A stretch of 28,452 bases of DNA, taken from Bacteroidales bacterium UBA6229. Its GTDB lineage: Bacteria; Bacteroidota; Bacteroidia; Bacteroidales; F082. The stretch is from the NCBI GenBank assembly GCA_002440975.1, contig DJWN01000073.1:1-28452 (forward strand), written 5' to 3'. A model generated the notes under the pieces. That model did not search any database. It saw only the letters and a list, made by a program, of their open reading frames with translations, and was not told where the DNA came from. Of the stretch, positions 17,240 to 24,534 are shown one piece after another. Position numbers and translations under genes: made by a program. Each line of letters starts with the position of its first letter. Position 1 is the first letter of the stretch.

Positions 17240-17773
17240 GTGAATCAAATCAAAGCATTTTTTATCAGAAAAGCTGTTAACAAGCGATTGAAAAGTGAAA
17301 GAAATGCCCAACTACCTTCCTTAAACTCGGTAAAGAATCTGGTTGTACTGATTGATCATAAGCAACTTCCAAGATTGAATGATTTGAGAAATTTTTTGAC
17401 TCAGAAATTCCCGGGTGCAGGAAGCGTTTTTTTGGTTGCTTCGTCGAAGCCCGTAGAAAATAATTTGTCGGAAGAACAAACGTGGTTGATAGGAGAGAGG
17501 GATTTTTCTATTTTTGGGAAGTTGAAAAATGAAGCACTGAAAGACCATCTCACCCAAAAGGCTGATATTTTATTGGGTCTTTCAATAGATTCAGATTTGC
17601 TTGGGGATTATCTGCTTGCTTGTAAGAATGCAGGTTTTAAGGTTGGATTCAGATCAGATTCGGATGATCTTACCGACCTTTTGCTAAAAATGTCTCATAA
17701 AGCTGACGAACAAGAGTTATTAAGTGTTTTTTGGGACTATTATTTAAAACTAAATGGAGAAAATCATGACTGA
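17240..17773 (+). CDS. Conserved hypothetical protein (DUF6913-like)
   Basis: This 177-residue protein with a GTG start has no signal peptide or membrane segment. The N terminus is basic (FFIRKAVNKRLKSERNA), then alternating beta strands and helices suggest a Rossmann-like alpha/beta fold (NLVVLIDHKQLP, SVFLVASS, DILLGLSID, AGFKVGFRSD). The C-terminal LLKMSHKADEQELLSVFWDYYLKL is helical. I know of no biochemical function. Small genes of this type commonly precede dapA in Bacteroidota. Here its last codons overlap the longest possible dapA frame and the true dapA ATG sits 8 bases inside its end, so the two are translationally linked. The family name is given from memory of that context, so it is tentative. 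Confidence 0.75.
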   Translation: MNQIKAFFIRKAVNKRLKSERNAQLPSLNSVKNLVVLIDHKQLPRLNDLRNFLTQKFPGAGSVFLVASSKPVENNLSEEQTWLIGERDFSIFGKLKNEALKDHLTQKADILLGLSIDSDLLGDYLLACKNAGFKVGFRSDSDDLTDLLLKMSHKADEQELLSVFWDYYLKLNGENHD

Positions 17774-18650
17774 TCATCTTTTTAACGGAACAGGTGTTGC
17801 CCTGGTTACTCCCTTTGATACAAACAGAAATGTTGATGTGGCGTCACTAAATAAGTTGGTAAAACATACCCTGGATAATGGCGTTGATTTTTTGGTTGCT
17901 CTTGGCACAACAAGCGAAGCCCCCACGCTAAATATTGCAGAGAAGAAGCTGGTTGTTAACACAATTCTGGATGCTGCTTCGGCTCGATGTAAAGTGCTGC
18001 TTGGCATGGGGGGTAACAATACGCAAGCAATTCTTGATCAGCTGGATAAGGGAGTTCCTGATGGGATTTCGGGTATTTTAAGTGTTGTGCCTTATTACAA
18101 TAAACCACAGCAAAATGGAATAATCGAACATTTTAAAGCCATTGCTGATAAAAGTCCGGTACCTGTAGTTTTGTATAATGTTCCTGGCCGCACAGCAGCC
18201 AATATGACGGCTCAAACCTGTCTCAGGCTGGCACAACATCCAAATATTATTGGTGTAAAGGAAGCTTCGGGCGATTTGCAGCAAATCATGACAATCATAC
18301 AGCAAAAACCCGATGATTTTGCAGTGCTTTCGGGCGATGACGCGCTTACATTTCCTATGATTGCCCTGGGGGCTGCAGGCGTGATTTCGGTGGCGGCAAA
18401 TGCTTTTTGTAAGGAGTTTTCTACAATGGTCAATCTCTCACTCGAAGGCAGGATGGAGGAAGCTTCGCGATTGCATTATCAAATGCTGGACCGGATGAAT
18501 TTGCTTTTTGCCGAAGGAAATCCTGCAGGTGTAAAAGCTTTACTCGAAATTATGGGTATTTGTGGAAGCGCAACCAGATTACCACTTCTGGAGGCCACTA
18601 ATCAGCTGAAAGCCAAATTAAAAGAAGAATATATTTCAAACCAAGACTAA
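17766..18650 (+). CDS. dapA: 4-hydroxy-tetrahydrodipicolinate synthase
   Basis: This enzyme condenses pyruvate with aspartate semialdehyde, the first committed step to diaminopimelate and lysine, in the cytoplasm. From the ATG at 17766 it has 294 residues (E. coli 292). I prefer this to the ATG at 17754 because GGAGA sits just before it and the length fits. The TIM-barrel residues are all present: Thr48-Thr49 in ALGTTSEAPTL, Tyr137 in LYNVPGRTAANM, the Schiff-base Lys165 in IGVKEASGD and the tetramer-related YYNKPQQNG loop. These are offset by four from E. coli numbering. The start lies within the end of the preceding gene. The secreted carboxypeptidase gene begins 18 bases after the stop with no terminator between. 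Confidence 0.97.
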   Translation: MTDHLFNGTGVALVTPFDTNRNVDVASLNKLVKHTLDNGVDFLVALGTTSEAPTLNIAEKKLVVNTILDAASARCKVLLGMGGNNTQAILDQLDKGVPDGISGILSVVPYYNKPQQNGIIEHFKAIADKSPVPVVLYNVPGRTAANMTAQTCLRLAQHPNIIGVKEASGDLQQIMTIIQQKPDDFAVLSGDDALTFPMIALGAAGVISVAANAFCKEFSTMVNLSLEGRMEEASRLHYQMLDRMNLLFAEGNPAGVKALLEIMGICGSATRLPLLEATNQLKAKLKEEYISNQD

Positions 18651-18668
18651 ACCAAATTTTTCATTGTA

Positions 18669-20978
18669 ATGAAATCGTTTAACAAAATGTGGGTATTGCT
18701 GGTACTAATAGGCCTGCCTGTGATCGTACTGAGTCAGTCGTATAACCTGGAGAAACTTTATGAAGATCGCCCCGAAGTTTATTTTAGACTTGTTATTACT
18801 GATCCTTCGGTGGTTATGAAGTTGAGTAGGTTGATCTCAATCGATGAAGTGAACGAGGATGGGATAACTGCTTATGCTAACACAGCTCAATTTGCGCAAC
18901 TCAGAAGTTTAGGTTTTGAACCTGAGTTGTTGCTGCCTCCTTCTTTACTCGAAACTGTTGCCATGACGGATTTACAAAGCGAACGTTCGGTTTTTGAATG
19001 GGACGCTTATCCAACATATGAGGCTTATGTGCAGCTGATGCAGGATTTTGAGAACGACTATCCTGAACATTGCCAGGTGTTTAACTTCGGAACCTTAAAC
19101 AGTGGCCGTGAACTTTTGATGGCAAGAATCAACAACGGAGATGCTTCCGTGAAACCCAAATTCCTCTACACCTCAAGTATGCATGGCGATGAAACCACAG
19201 GTTATGTGTTGATGTTGAGACTGATAGATTATCTCTTGAGTAAGTATGGTACTGACCCAAGGGTGACGTCTTTAATGGATAATGTTGACATCTTCATTAA
19301 CCCGTTGGCAAATCCGGATGGCACATATTATTCGGGAAATCATACCGTAAACGGCTCCATCAGGGGCAATGCTAACGGGATTGATTTAAACCGCAATTAT
19401 CATGATCCTGAAGACGGGCCACATCCTGATGGCTATGCGTATCAAGCTGAAACAATGGCTTTTATGGAATTGGCCGAACAGTTTCAGTTTGTGATGTCGG
19501 CAAATTTTCATGGGGGTGCCGAGGTTGTTAATTATCCCTGGGACACCTGGTCGCGATTACATGCAGATGATGCCTGGTGGGTGCAGGTGAGCCGGGAGTA
19601 TGCCGATTCAGCTCAGTTTTATAGTCCCTCGGGATATCTTACCGACCTGAATAATGGCATCACCAATGGGTATGCCTGGTATTCTATCTCTGGAAGCCGG
19701 CAGGACTATATGAATTATTTTGCACAATGCAGGGAAGTAACGCTCGAAATATCTGATATTAAAACACTTCCGGCTAATCAGTTACCTGCTTTTTGGAATT
19801 ATAACAAAGCCTCCTTGCTTAGTTATTTGGAGCGGGCGATGTATGGCGTGCAGGGAACAATTACAGATGCAGTTTCTGGTGATCCCATCGAAGCGATGGT
19901 TTCAATTTCGGGCTATGATGTTGATAATTCGCAGGTTTACAGCTCGTTGGATGATGGTTTCTATCATAGGATCTTACATTCAGGAAGCTGGGACATTACC
20001 TTTTCGGCTGAAGGATACTATCCTCAAACAATTTTAGTAACGCTTGAAGAATTTGAAACACTGATTCAGGATGTTGCGTTAATTCCCGGAAACTTGATTG
20101 CAGATTTTTCGGCCAGTGCCTATGATATTCCTAAAGGGGAGTCGGTTGATTTTTTCAATGATTCGTATGGACTTAATATTGTAAGTTACGAATGGTTTTT
20201 TGAAGGTGGAACACCGGGAACATCAGCTGAAGAAAATCCCCAGAATATTGTTTATAATGAAACAGGTAGTTTTGATGTTCAGCTGACTATTACTGATAAT
20301 ACTGGTGAAACCAGCACTATAGTTAAGGAAGATTTAATCAATGTGAATTTGGTTTATCTGATGCAAAACGGAACCTTTCATATGTGCGATGGAATGTTTT
20401 ACGATGCAGGTGGGGCTGATAATAATTATGGTGATGATCAGGATTTTGTTATGACCTTACTTCCTGACGAAGATCAGTCGGTTGTGGTTGTTGATTTTCA
20501 GAGTTTTGCTGTTGAGTATCATTCCAATTGCGAGTACGACTGGTTAAAAGTTTTTGACGGAAATTCTGTTATGTCGCCAATTATTGGAACCTATTGCGGA
20601 GATGCGTCGCCTGGTGTATTGACAGCCACGAATGAGCTTGGTGCATTAACCTTTCAGTTTCATTCAGATGGCTCTGTAACCGAAGCCGGCTGGGCAGCAC
20701 AAGTGTCCTGTACCTCAACTATTTTCCTCAGTGAAAAAAATATTTCGAAGCTGTCGGTTTGGCCAAATCCATCCTTGGATAGAATGATCAATATCCAAAG
20801 CACAACCGAAATGACTGCTGTTGATCTTATGGATTTGAAGGGAAATAAGGTCTGGAATAAAGAAATTTCGGGCAAGTTAGAATTACTGAACCTTTCAACT
20901 TTGCCTGCCGGAATGTATATGCTTAAAGTTGAACTCCTGCACGGGGAGGTGCTTACAAAAAAGATTGTTTTGCGTTGA
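18669..20978 (+). CDS. Secreted M14 zinc carboxypeptidase with PKD, CUB and T9SS domains
   Basis: This 769-residue exported metallopeptidase has a signal peptide at 1-23 (cleavage near VLSQ). The M14 catalytic domain at about 120-395 has the zinc ligands His172 and Glu175 (SSMHGDETTG) and His281 (NFHGGAEVVNYP), and the catalytic Glu360 (VTLEISD). The substrate-binding NPDG and GIDLNRNY motifs are also present. A carboxypeptidase regulatory-like beta sandwich follows at about 396-470. Next come a PKD domain at about 475-560, a CUB-like domain with paired cysteines at about 565-680 (NCEYDWLKVFDG, TYCGDASPG) and a T9SS type A tail at about 695-769. All catalytic residues are intact, so it is probably active against extracellular peptides. 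It is in line with dapA, 18 bases apart, and closed by a strong terminator. Confidence 0.94.
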   Translation: MKSFNKMWVLLVLIGLPVIVLSQSYNLEKLYEDRPEVYFRLVITDPSVVMKLSRLISIDEVNEDGITAYANTAQFAQLRSLGFEPELLLPPSLLETVAMTDLQSERSVFEWDAYPTYEAYVQLMQDFENDYPEHCQVFNFGTLNSGRELLMARINNGDASVKPKFLYTSSMHGDETTGYVLMLRLIDYLLSKYGTDPRVTSLMDNVDIFINPLANPDGTYYSGNHTVNGSIRGNANGIDLNRNYHDPEDGPHPDGYAYQAETMAFMELAEQFQFVMSANFHGGAEVVNYPWDTWSRLHADDAWWVQVSREYADSAQFYSPSGYLTDLNNGITNGYAWYSISGSRQDYMNYFAQCREVTLEISDIKTLPANQLPAFWNYNKASLLSYLERAMYGVQGTITDAVSGDPIEAMVSISGYDVDNSQVYSSLDDGFYHRILHSGSWDITFSAEGYYPQTILVTLEEFETLIQDVALIPGNLIADFSASAYDIPKGESVDFFNDSYGLNIVSYEWFFEGGTPGTSAEENPQNIVYNETGSFDVQLTITDNTGETSTIVKEDLINVNLVYLMQNGTFHMCDGMFYDAGGADNNYGDDQDFVMTLLPDEDQSVVVVDFQSFAVEYHSNCEYDWLKVFDGNSVMSPIIGTYCGDASPGVLTATNELGALTFQFHSDGSVTEAGWAAQVSCTSTIFLSEKNISKLSVWPNPSLDRMINIQSTTEMTAVDLMDLKGNKVWNKEISGKLELLNLSTLPAGMYMLKVELLHGEVLTKKIVLR

Positions 20979-21019
20979 AAATTTGATTGTATTCCAGTGG
21001 GAAAACAATAAAAGCCAGG

Positions 21020-21049
21020 GACCTGAATTTTGTTTCAGGTCTTTTTTTT
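21020..21049 (+). terminator. Intrinsic terminator after the carboxypeptidase gene
   Basis: GACCTGAA at 21020-21027 and TTCAGGTC at 21034-21041 form a perfect 8-bp stem with a 6-base loop, followed by eight T. It ends the dapA-carboxypeptidase unit. Its T run overlaps the stop codon of the convergent gene ending at 21048; it has no A run on the other side, so it serves one direction. Confidence 0.9.
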
Positions 21050-21875
21050 ACCAGGTAAAGTAAATTCTGTTGTGCATAATCACCCTGGAAACCACATAAA
21101 AAAGCAGGGTAAAAATTATCAGAACACGCATCGGCCGGATGCTTCGGTTGTCGTCTTCTTCGAACATCAGGTCGTCATTATAGCGGCTTCGCAGGTAAAA
21201 CAATACCAACATAACACCCATGATAATCCATCCAAACTGTTCGTGAAAAAGTGCATCAGGGATGAAATAAATATAAATTAAAGCCGATCCGATGAGGTAA
21301 GGCACAAAAACTTGAGCAGTAACGAAAAAGGGAGCGATACGTTCGTTGTACTTGTCGAAATAGGCATTGGACGACAATGCAACGAGGCGCGCAGAAAAAA
21401 TGGCCATGATCAGAAGTCCGAAAAAACCAATCAATGAAATGATCATTTTTACTGTATCAGCCAGATACATCCAGTTAAAAACATGTCCAATGCCATCAGT
21501 AAGCAGATTTCCAAGCATCAGTCCACCAAAAAAATAAGTGGTGGCATGAAAGCTCAACCAAAAGAAAAACACCTTAAAAGGTATTGCGTCTGCTACAATC
21601 TGATAGAATGCAAGTAAAGAGAGTGCTCCAAAAATTAATGTAAGAAGATATCCGGAACTAAAAATCGTAACTACAGCATCATGCGTCCATTCATAGGGTT
21701 CGATATGAAAAAAGTAACTGTTATAATTGATCGAGATTTCATAATCGTACATGCCGGCAGTAAGCACATACGACAACTGATTCAAATAAAAGATAAACAA
21801 ATACGAGAGCACAAATGCAGCAATTGAGTTTACCGCGATAATCCAAAAATTCTTACGGCTGAGTTGGCTGTTCAT
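21048..21875 (-). CDS. Multi-pass membrane protein of unknown function
   Basis: This 275-residue integral membrane protein has about six or seven hydrophobic segments: near 10-32, 66-90, 97-118, 140-168, 190-212, 216-234 and 252-268. Charged loops include YFDKYNERIAP and RSRYNDDLMFEEDDNRS, the latter before the last segment. I recognise no family, catalytic motif or transporter signature. It lies 43 bases downstream of the oxoamine synthase on the same strand, but a strong hairpin terminator occupies that gap, ending only 8 bases before the ATG. Its expression must come from readthrough or from a promoter inside the synthase gene. A role connected with lipid synthesis is suggested only by position. 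Its stop codon overlaps the T run of a convergent terminator. Confidence 0.85.
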   Translation of the reverse strand: MNSQLSRKNFWIIAVNSIAAFVLSYLFIFYLNQLSYVLTAGMYDYEISINYNSYFFHIEPYEWTHDAVVTIFSSGYLLTLIFGALSLLAFYQIVADAIPFKVFFFWLSFHATTYFFGGLMLGNLLTDGIGHVFNWMYLADTVKMIISLIGFFGLLIMAIFSARLVALSSNAYFDKYNERIAPFFVTAQVFVPYLIGSALIYIYFIPDALFHEQFGWIIMGVMLVLFYLRSRYNDDLMFEEDDNRSIRPMRVLIIFTLLFYVVSRVIMHNRIYFTW

Positions 21876-21883
21876 ATAGGTGT

Positions 21884-21913
21884 AAAAAACAGGGGAATCA
21901 CAATGGATTCCCC
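21884..21913 (-). terminator. Hairpin terminator between the oxoamine synthase and the membrane protein
   Basis: GGGGAATC at 21892-21899 and GATTCCCC at 21906-21913 form a perfect 8-bp stem with a 6-base loop. On the minus strand it is followed by TG and a run of six T (complement of A21884-21889). It starts about 5 bases after the synthase stop codon and ends 8 bases before the next ATG, so it may act as an attenuator. Confidence 0.85.
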
Positions 21914-21918
21914 CTATA

Positions 21919-23166
21919 TTAAACTTTTTCGATATCAGCCATTTCAGTTGAATAGGCTTTTTGCTCCAGTTTATGTTTTACTTCTTTAAATGCATTGATG
22001 GTGTAGGAAACATCTTCGAGTGTATGAACTGCGGTTGGGATTAATCTGAGTAGTATAACACCTTTAGGAACAACCGGATAAGTAACAATCGAACAAAAAA
22101 TATTATAGTTTTCGCGCAGATCGTATGTAATCTGAGTTGCCTCTCCCACACCGCCATAAAGCATCACAGGAGTGACCGGCGATTGGGTGTTTCCGATATC
22201 AAGCCCGGCTTCTTTAAGTCCGTTTTGAAGCGCATGAACGATCTTCCAAAGGTTTTCGCGGTGTTCGGGTTGTGTGCGAATCAGTTCCAGACGTTTTAGG
22301 GCTCCCAAAACCATAGGCATAGGCAGTGATTTGGCAAAAATCTGCGAGCGCATATTATACATCAGATACTTAATCACTTTGTAATCACCAGCTACAAAAC
22401 CACCAATTCCTGCCATTGATTTGGCAAAAGTGCCAAAGTAAAGATCCACCTCTTTTTGTACACCAAAATGCTCGTCTGTTCCGGCACCGGTAGGTCCCAT
22501 AGTTCCAAAACCGTGTGCATCATCTACCAGCAACCTGAAATCGTATTTTGATTTAAGGGCAACTATCTGATCAAGTTTTCCCAAGTCACCCGACATGCCA
22601 TATACCCCTTCAGTAATAACTAATATTCCGCCTCCGGTTTGTTCTGTAAGTCGTGTGGCACGTTTGAGCTGAGTTTCGAGGTTTTCAATATTATTATGTG
22701 GATATACAAAACGCTTACCAAAATGCAAACGCATCCCATCAATAATACAGGCATGTGCTTCGCTGTCGTAAACGATTACGTCCTTGCGATCAACGATTGA
22801 GTTAATAATCGACAACATGCCCTGATAGCCATAATTCAGCAGGTAAGCATGTTCGCGTTTTACGTAGGCAGCAAGTTCATTTTCGAGCTGTTCGTGATAC
22901 TTGGTTTGCCCCGACATCATACGAGCCCCCATAGGATAAGCCATTCCGAATTGCACAGCTCCTTCGGCATCCGCTTTTCTCACCTCAGGGTGATTGGCAA
23001 GGCCGAGATAGTTGTTTAAGCTCCAGATTAGTCTTTCTTTACCATGAAAGATCATGCGGTTGCTGATTTCGCCTTCGAGCTTTGGAAACATGAAATAACC
23101 TTCGGCCTGGTCGGCATATTTCCCAAGCGGTCCGAGGTTTACCGTACATTTATCAAATAGATCCAC
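21919..23166 (-). CDS. Alpha-oxoamine synthase (serine palmitoyltransferase or cysteate acyltransferase type)
   Basis: This 415-residue PLP enzyme has a GTG start. It joins an acyl thioester to an amino acid with loss of CO2. Family residues are clear: the PLP-stacking histidine in YDSEAHACIIDG, Asp215-Asp216 and His218 in VDDAHGFG, and the Schiff-base Lys249 in GTFAKSMAGIGG. The N-terminal motifs NNYLGLANHPEVR and PMGARMMSGQTKYHEQLE are typical of the long Bacteroidota subgroup labelled serine palmitoyltransferase, glycine C-acetyltransferase or aminotransferase in databases. The cysteate fatty-acyl transferases that start capnine (sulfonolipid) synthesis are in the same superfamily, and I cannot separate these options by eye. 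A TAATTTCG -7-like box lies 26 bases upstream, and the spacer is divergent with bamD. A hairpin terminator directly follows the stop. Confidence 0.9.
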   Translation of the reverse strand: MDLFDKCTVNLGPLGKYADQAEGYFMFPKLEGEISNRMIFHGKERLIWSLNNYLGLANHPEVRKADAEGAVQFGMAYPMGARMMSGQTKYHEQLENELAAYVKREHAYLLNYGYQGMLSIINSIVDRKDVIVYDSEAHACIIDGMRLHFGKRFVYPHNNIENLETQLKRATRLTEQTGGGILVITEGVYGMSGDLGKLDQIVALKSKYDFRLLVDDAHGFGTMGPTGAGTDEHFGVQKEVDLYFGTFAKSMAGIGGFVAGDYKVIKYLMYNMRSQIFAKSLPMPMVLGALKRLELIRTQPEHRENLWKIVHALQNGLKEAGLDIGNTQSPVTPVMLYGGVGEATQITYDLRENYNIFCSIVTYPVVPKGVILLRLIPTAVHTLEDVSYTINAFKEVKHKLEQKAYSTEMADIEKV

Positions 23167-23191
23167 TGCTTTTAAGTTTTAAAATTAGCTG

Positions 23192-23199
23192 CGAAATTA
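23192..23199 (-). promoter_or_regulatory. Possible -7 box for the oxoamine synthase
   Basis: The minus strand reads TAATTTCG, one base from TAnnTTTG, 26 bases upstream of the GTG start. It would give a short leader and supports that GTG over internal ATG codons. No -33 TTG is seen at normal spacing. Confidence 0.4.
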
Positions 23200-23369
23200 C
23201 AAAAAATCAATGAGGTTTCCCGCCTACAATATGCTTTAATATTTTGCGTTAAAGGAGTTCTGATTTTTGTTGGTTTTTTTTTGATTTTACAGGTAAATGG
23301 GGTAATGCTTTAAATCCTTTAATGATAATCAATTGAGTAGGCAAATGATTTTTACAATTGAAAATTATG

Positions 23370-23377
23370 TACTTTTG
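23370..23377 (+). promoter_or_regulatory. Candidate -7 box immediately before bamD
   Basis: TACTTTTG matches TAnnTTTG exactly and ends only four bases before the ATG at 23382. With the usual distance from this box to the start of transcription, the message would begin at or next to the start codon, giving a leaderless or nearly leaderless mRNA. No TTG is found at the ideal -33 spacing. Confidence 0.55.
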
Positions 23378-23381
23378 CGCC

Positions 23382-24182
23382 ATGATTAGAAAAATGCTTT
23401 TTGTTGGTTTTGTGTTGATGGGCATTGCGCTCAGCTCATGTAGCAATTATAATAAATTGCTTAAAAGTACCGATAACGAAACTAAGTTTGAGGCTGCTGT
23501 AGATTATTTTGAACGAAAAGACTACAACCGGGCACTGGAGTTGTTTGATCTGTTGCAGGCTGCCTATCGGGGAACCGCAAAAGGAGAGGACATCAGCTAT
23601 TATACGGCTTATTCCTATTATCATCTGAAAGATTATACCGTGGCGAGTTATTATTTTAAACGTTATGTACAGTCGTATCCGCAATATCCCAGAGCAGAAG
23701 AATGCCTGTATATGAGTGCTTACTGCTATTATCTTGATTCGCCAAAATATAGCCTGGATCAAAGTAATACCTACATGGCAATCAGTGAGTTACAGTTGTT
23801 TATTGACACCTATCCCACAAGCGAAAGAGTAGCAGAAGCCAATGAACTTGTTGATAATCTTCGTGCAAAGCTTGAGCTTAAAGATTTTAATATTTGCCTG
23901 ATGTATTACCGTATGCGGGATTACATGGCTGCCATTACCTCATTCGAAAATCTATTGAAAAACTATCCCGACACCGAACGTCGTGAGAAGGTTTTGCATT
24001 ATATGGCACTTGCTTATTACGAATTTGCCGAGAACAGCATTCCGGAGAAAAAGCGCGAGCGTTACGAATTAGCTGTGGAAACCTACAACAACCTGCTTTT
24101 CCTTTACCCGGAGAGCAATTATTTATCTGAATTAAAAGATGTTGAATCAAATGCCCGAAAACGTTTAGAATCCTATCAATAA
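23382..24182 (+). CDS. bamD: Outer membrane assembly lipoprotein BamD
   Basis: BamD is an essential part of the BAM complex that folds beta-barrel proteins into the outer membrane. From the ATG at 23382 it has 266 residues. The earlier ATG at 23358 would place the promoter box inside the gene and spoil the signal sequence. The lipoprotein signal ends in the lipobox LSSC with Cys20. The mature part is a series of TPR-like helical pairs: YFERKDYNRALELFD, TAYSYYHLKDYTVASYYFKRYVQSYP, LQLFIDTYPTSERVAEA, RDYMAAITSFENLLKNYPDTE and VETYNNLLFLYPES. These recurring F-x-x-x-x-x-YP ends are typical of BamD. It heads the rpoZ-coaBC-porD run, 8 bases before rpoZ, a conserved Bacteroidota order. Confidence 0.95.
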   Translation: MIRKMLFVGFVLMGIALSSCSNYNKLLKSTDNETKFEAAVDYFERKDYNRALELFDLLQAAYRGTAKGEDISYYTAYSYYHLKDYTVASYYFKRYVQSYPQYPRAEECLYMSAYCYYLDSPKYSLDQSNTYMAISELQLFIDTYPTSERVAEANELVDNLRAKLELKDFNICLMYYRMRDYMAAITSFENLLKNYPDTERREKVLHYMALAYYEFAENSIPEKKRERYELAVETYNNLLFLYPESNYLSELKDVESNARKRLESYQ

Positions 24183-24190
24183 ATTTAAAT

Positions 24191-24523
24191 ATGGACTTTA
24201 AGAGAATCAAAACAGACACTACCGCAGTTACGCGTCAGAAGGACCTTTTTTATGAGGGCACCGGTAATATCTATGAAACTACTGCTATCCTTTCGAAAAG
24301 AGCCAATCAAATCTCTATAGAAATGAAGGAAGAGTTGAATAAAAAAATTGGTGAATTTGCGTCTTCATCTGACAATCTTGAGGAGGTATTTGAGAATCGC
24401 GAACAAATCGAAATCGCAAAATTCTACGAACGACTGCCGAAACCAACCCTCATTGCCATTCAGGAGTTTTTGAACAACGAAATCTATTTCCGTAATCCAC
24501 ATAAAGAAAACAGCGATTTTTAA
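24191..24523 (+). CDS. rpoZ: RNA polymerase omega subunit, Bacteroidota RpoZ/Rpb6 type
   Basis: This small RNA polymerase subunit of 110 residues helps assemble and stabilise the beta' subunit. It is the divergent Bacteroidota form, recognised from its opening MDFKRIKTDTTAVTRQ, the IYETTAILSKRANQIS helix that corresponds to the omega/Rpb6 core, and its place between bamD and coaBC. The C-terminal half (EEVFENREQIEIAKFYERLPKPTLIAIQEFLNNEI) is an acidic helical extension not seen in E. coli omega. It is flanked by 8 and 11 bases, so it is almost certainly cotranscribed with both neighbours. Confidence 0.88.
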   Translation: MDFKRIKTDTTAVTRQKDLFYEGTGNIYETTAILSKRANQISIEMKEELNKKIGEFASSSDNLEEVFENREQIEIAKFYERLPKPTLIAIQEFLNNEIYFRNPHKENSDF

Positions 24524-24534
24524 AATCGGTGCTG

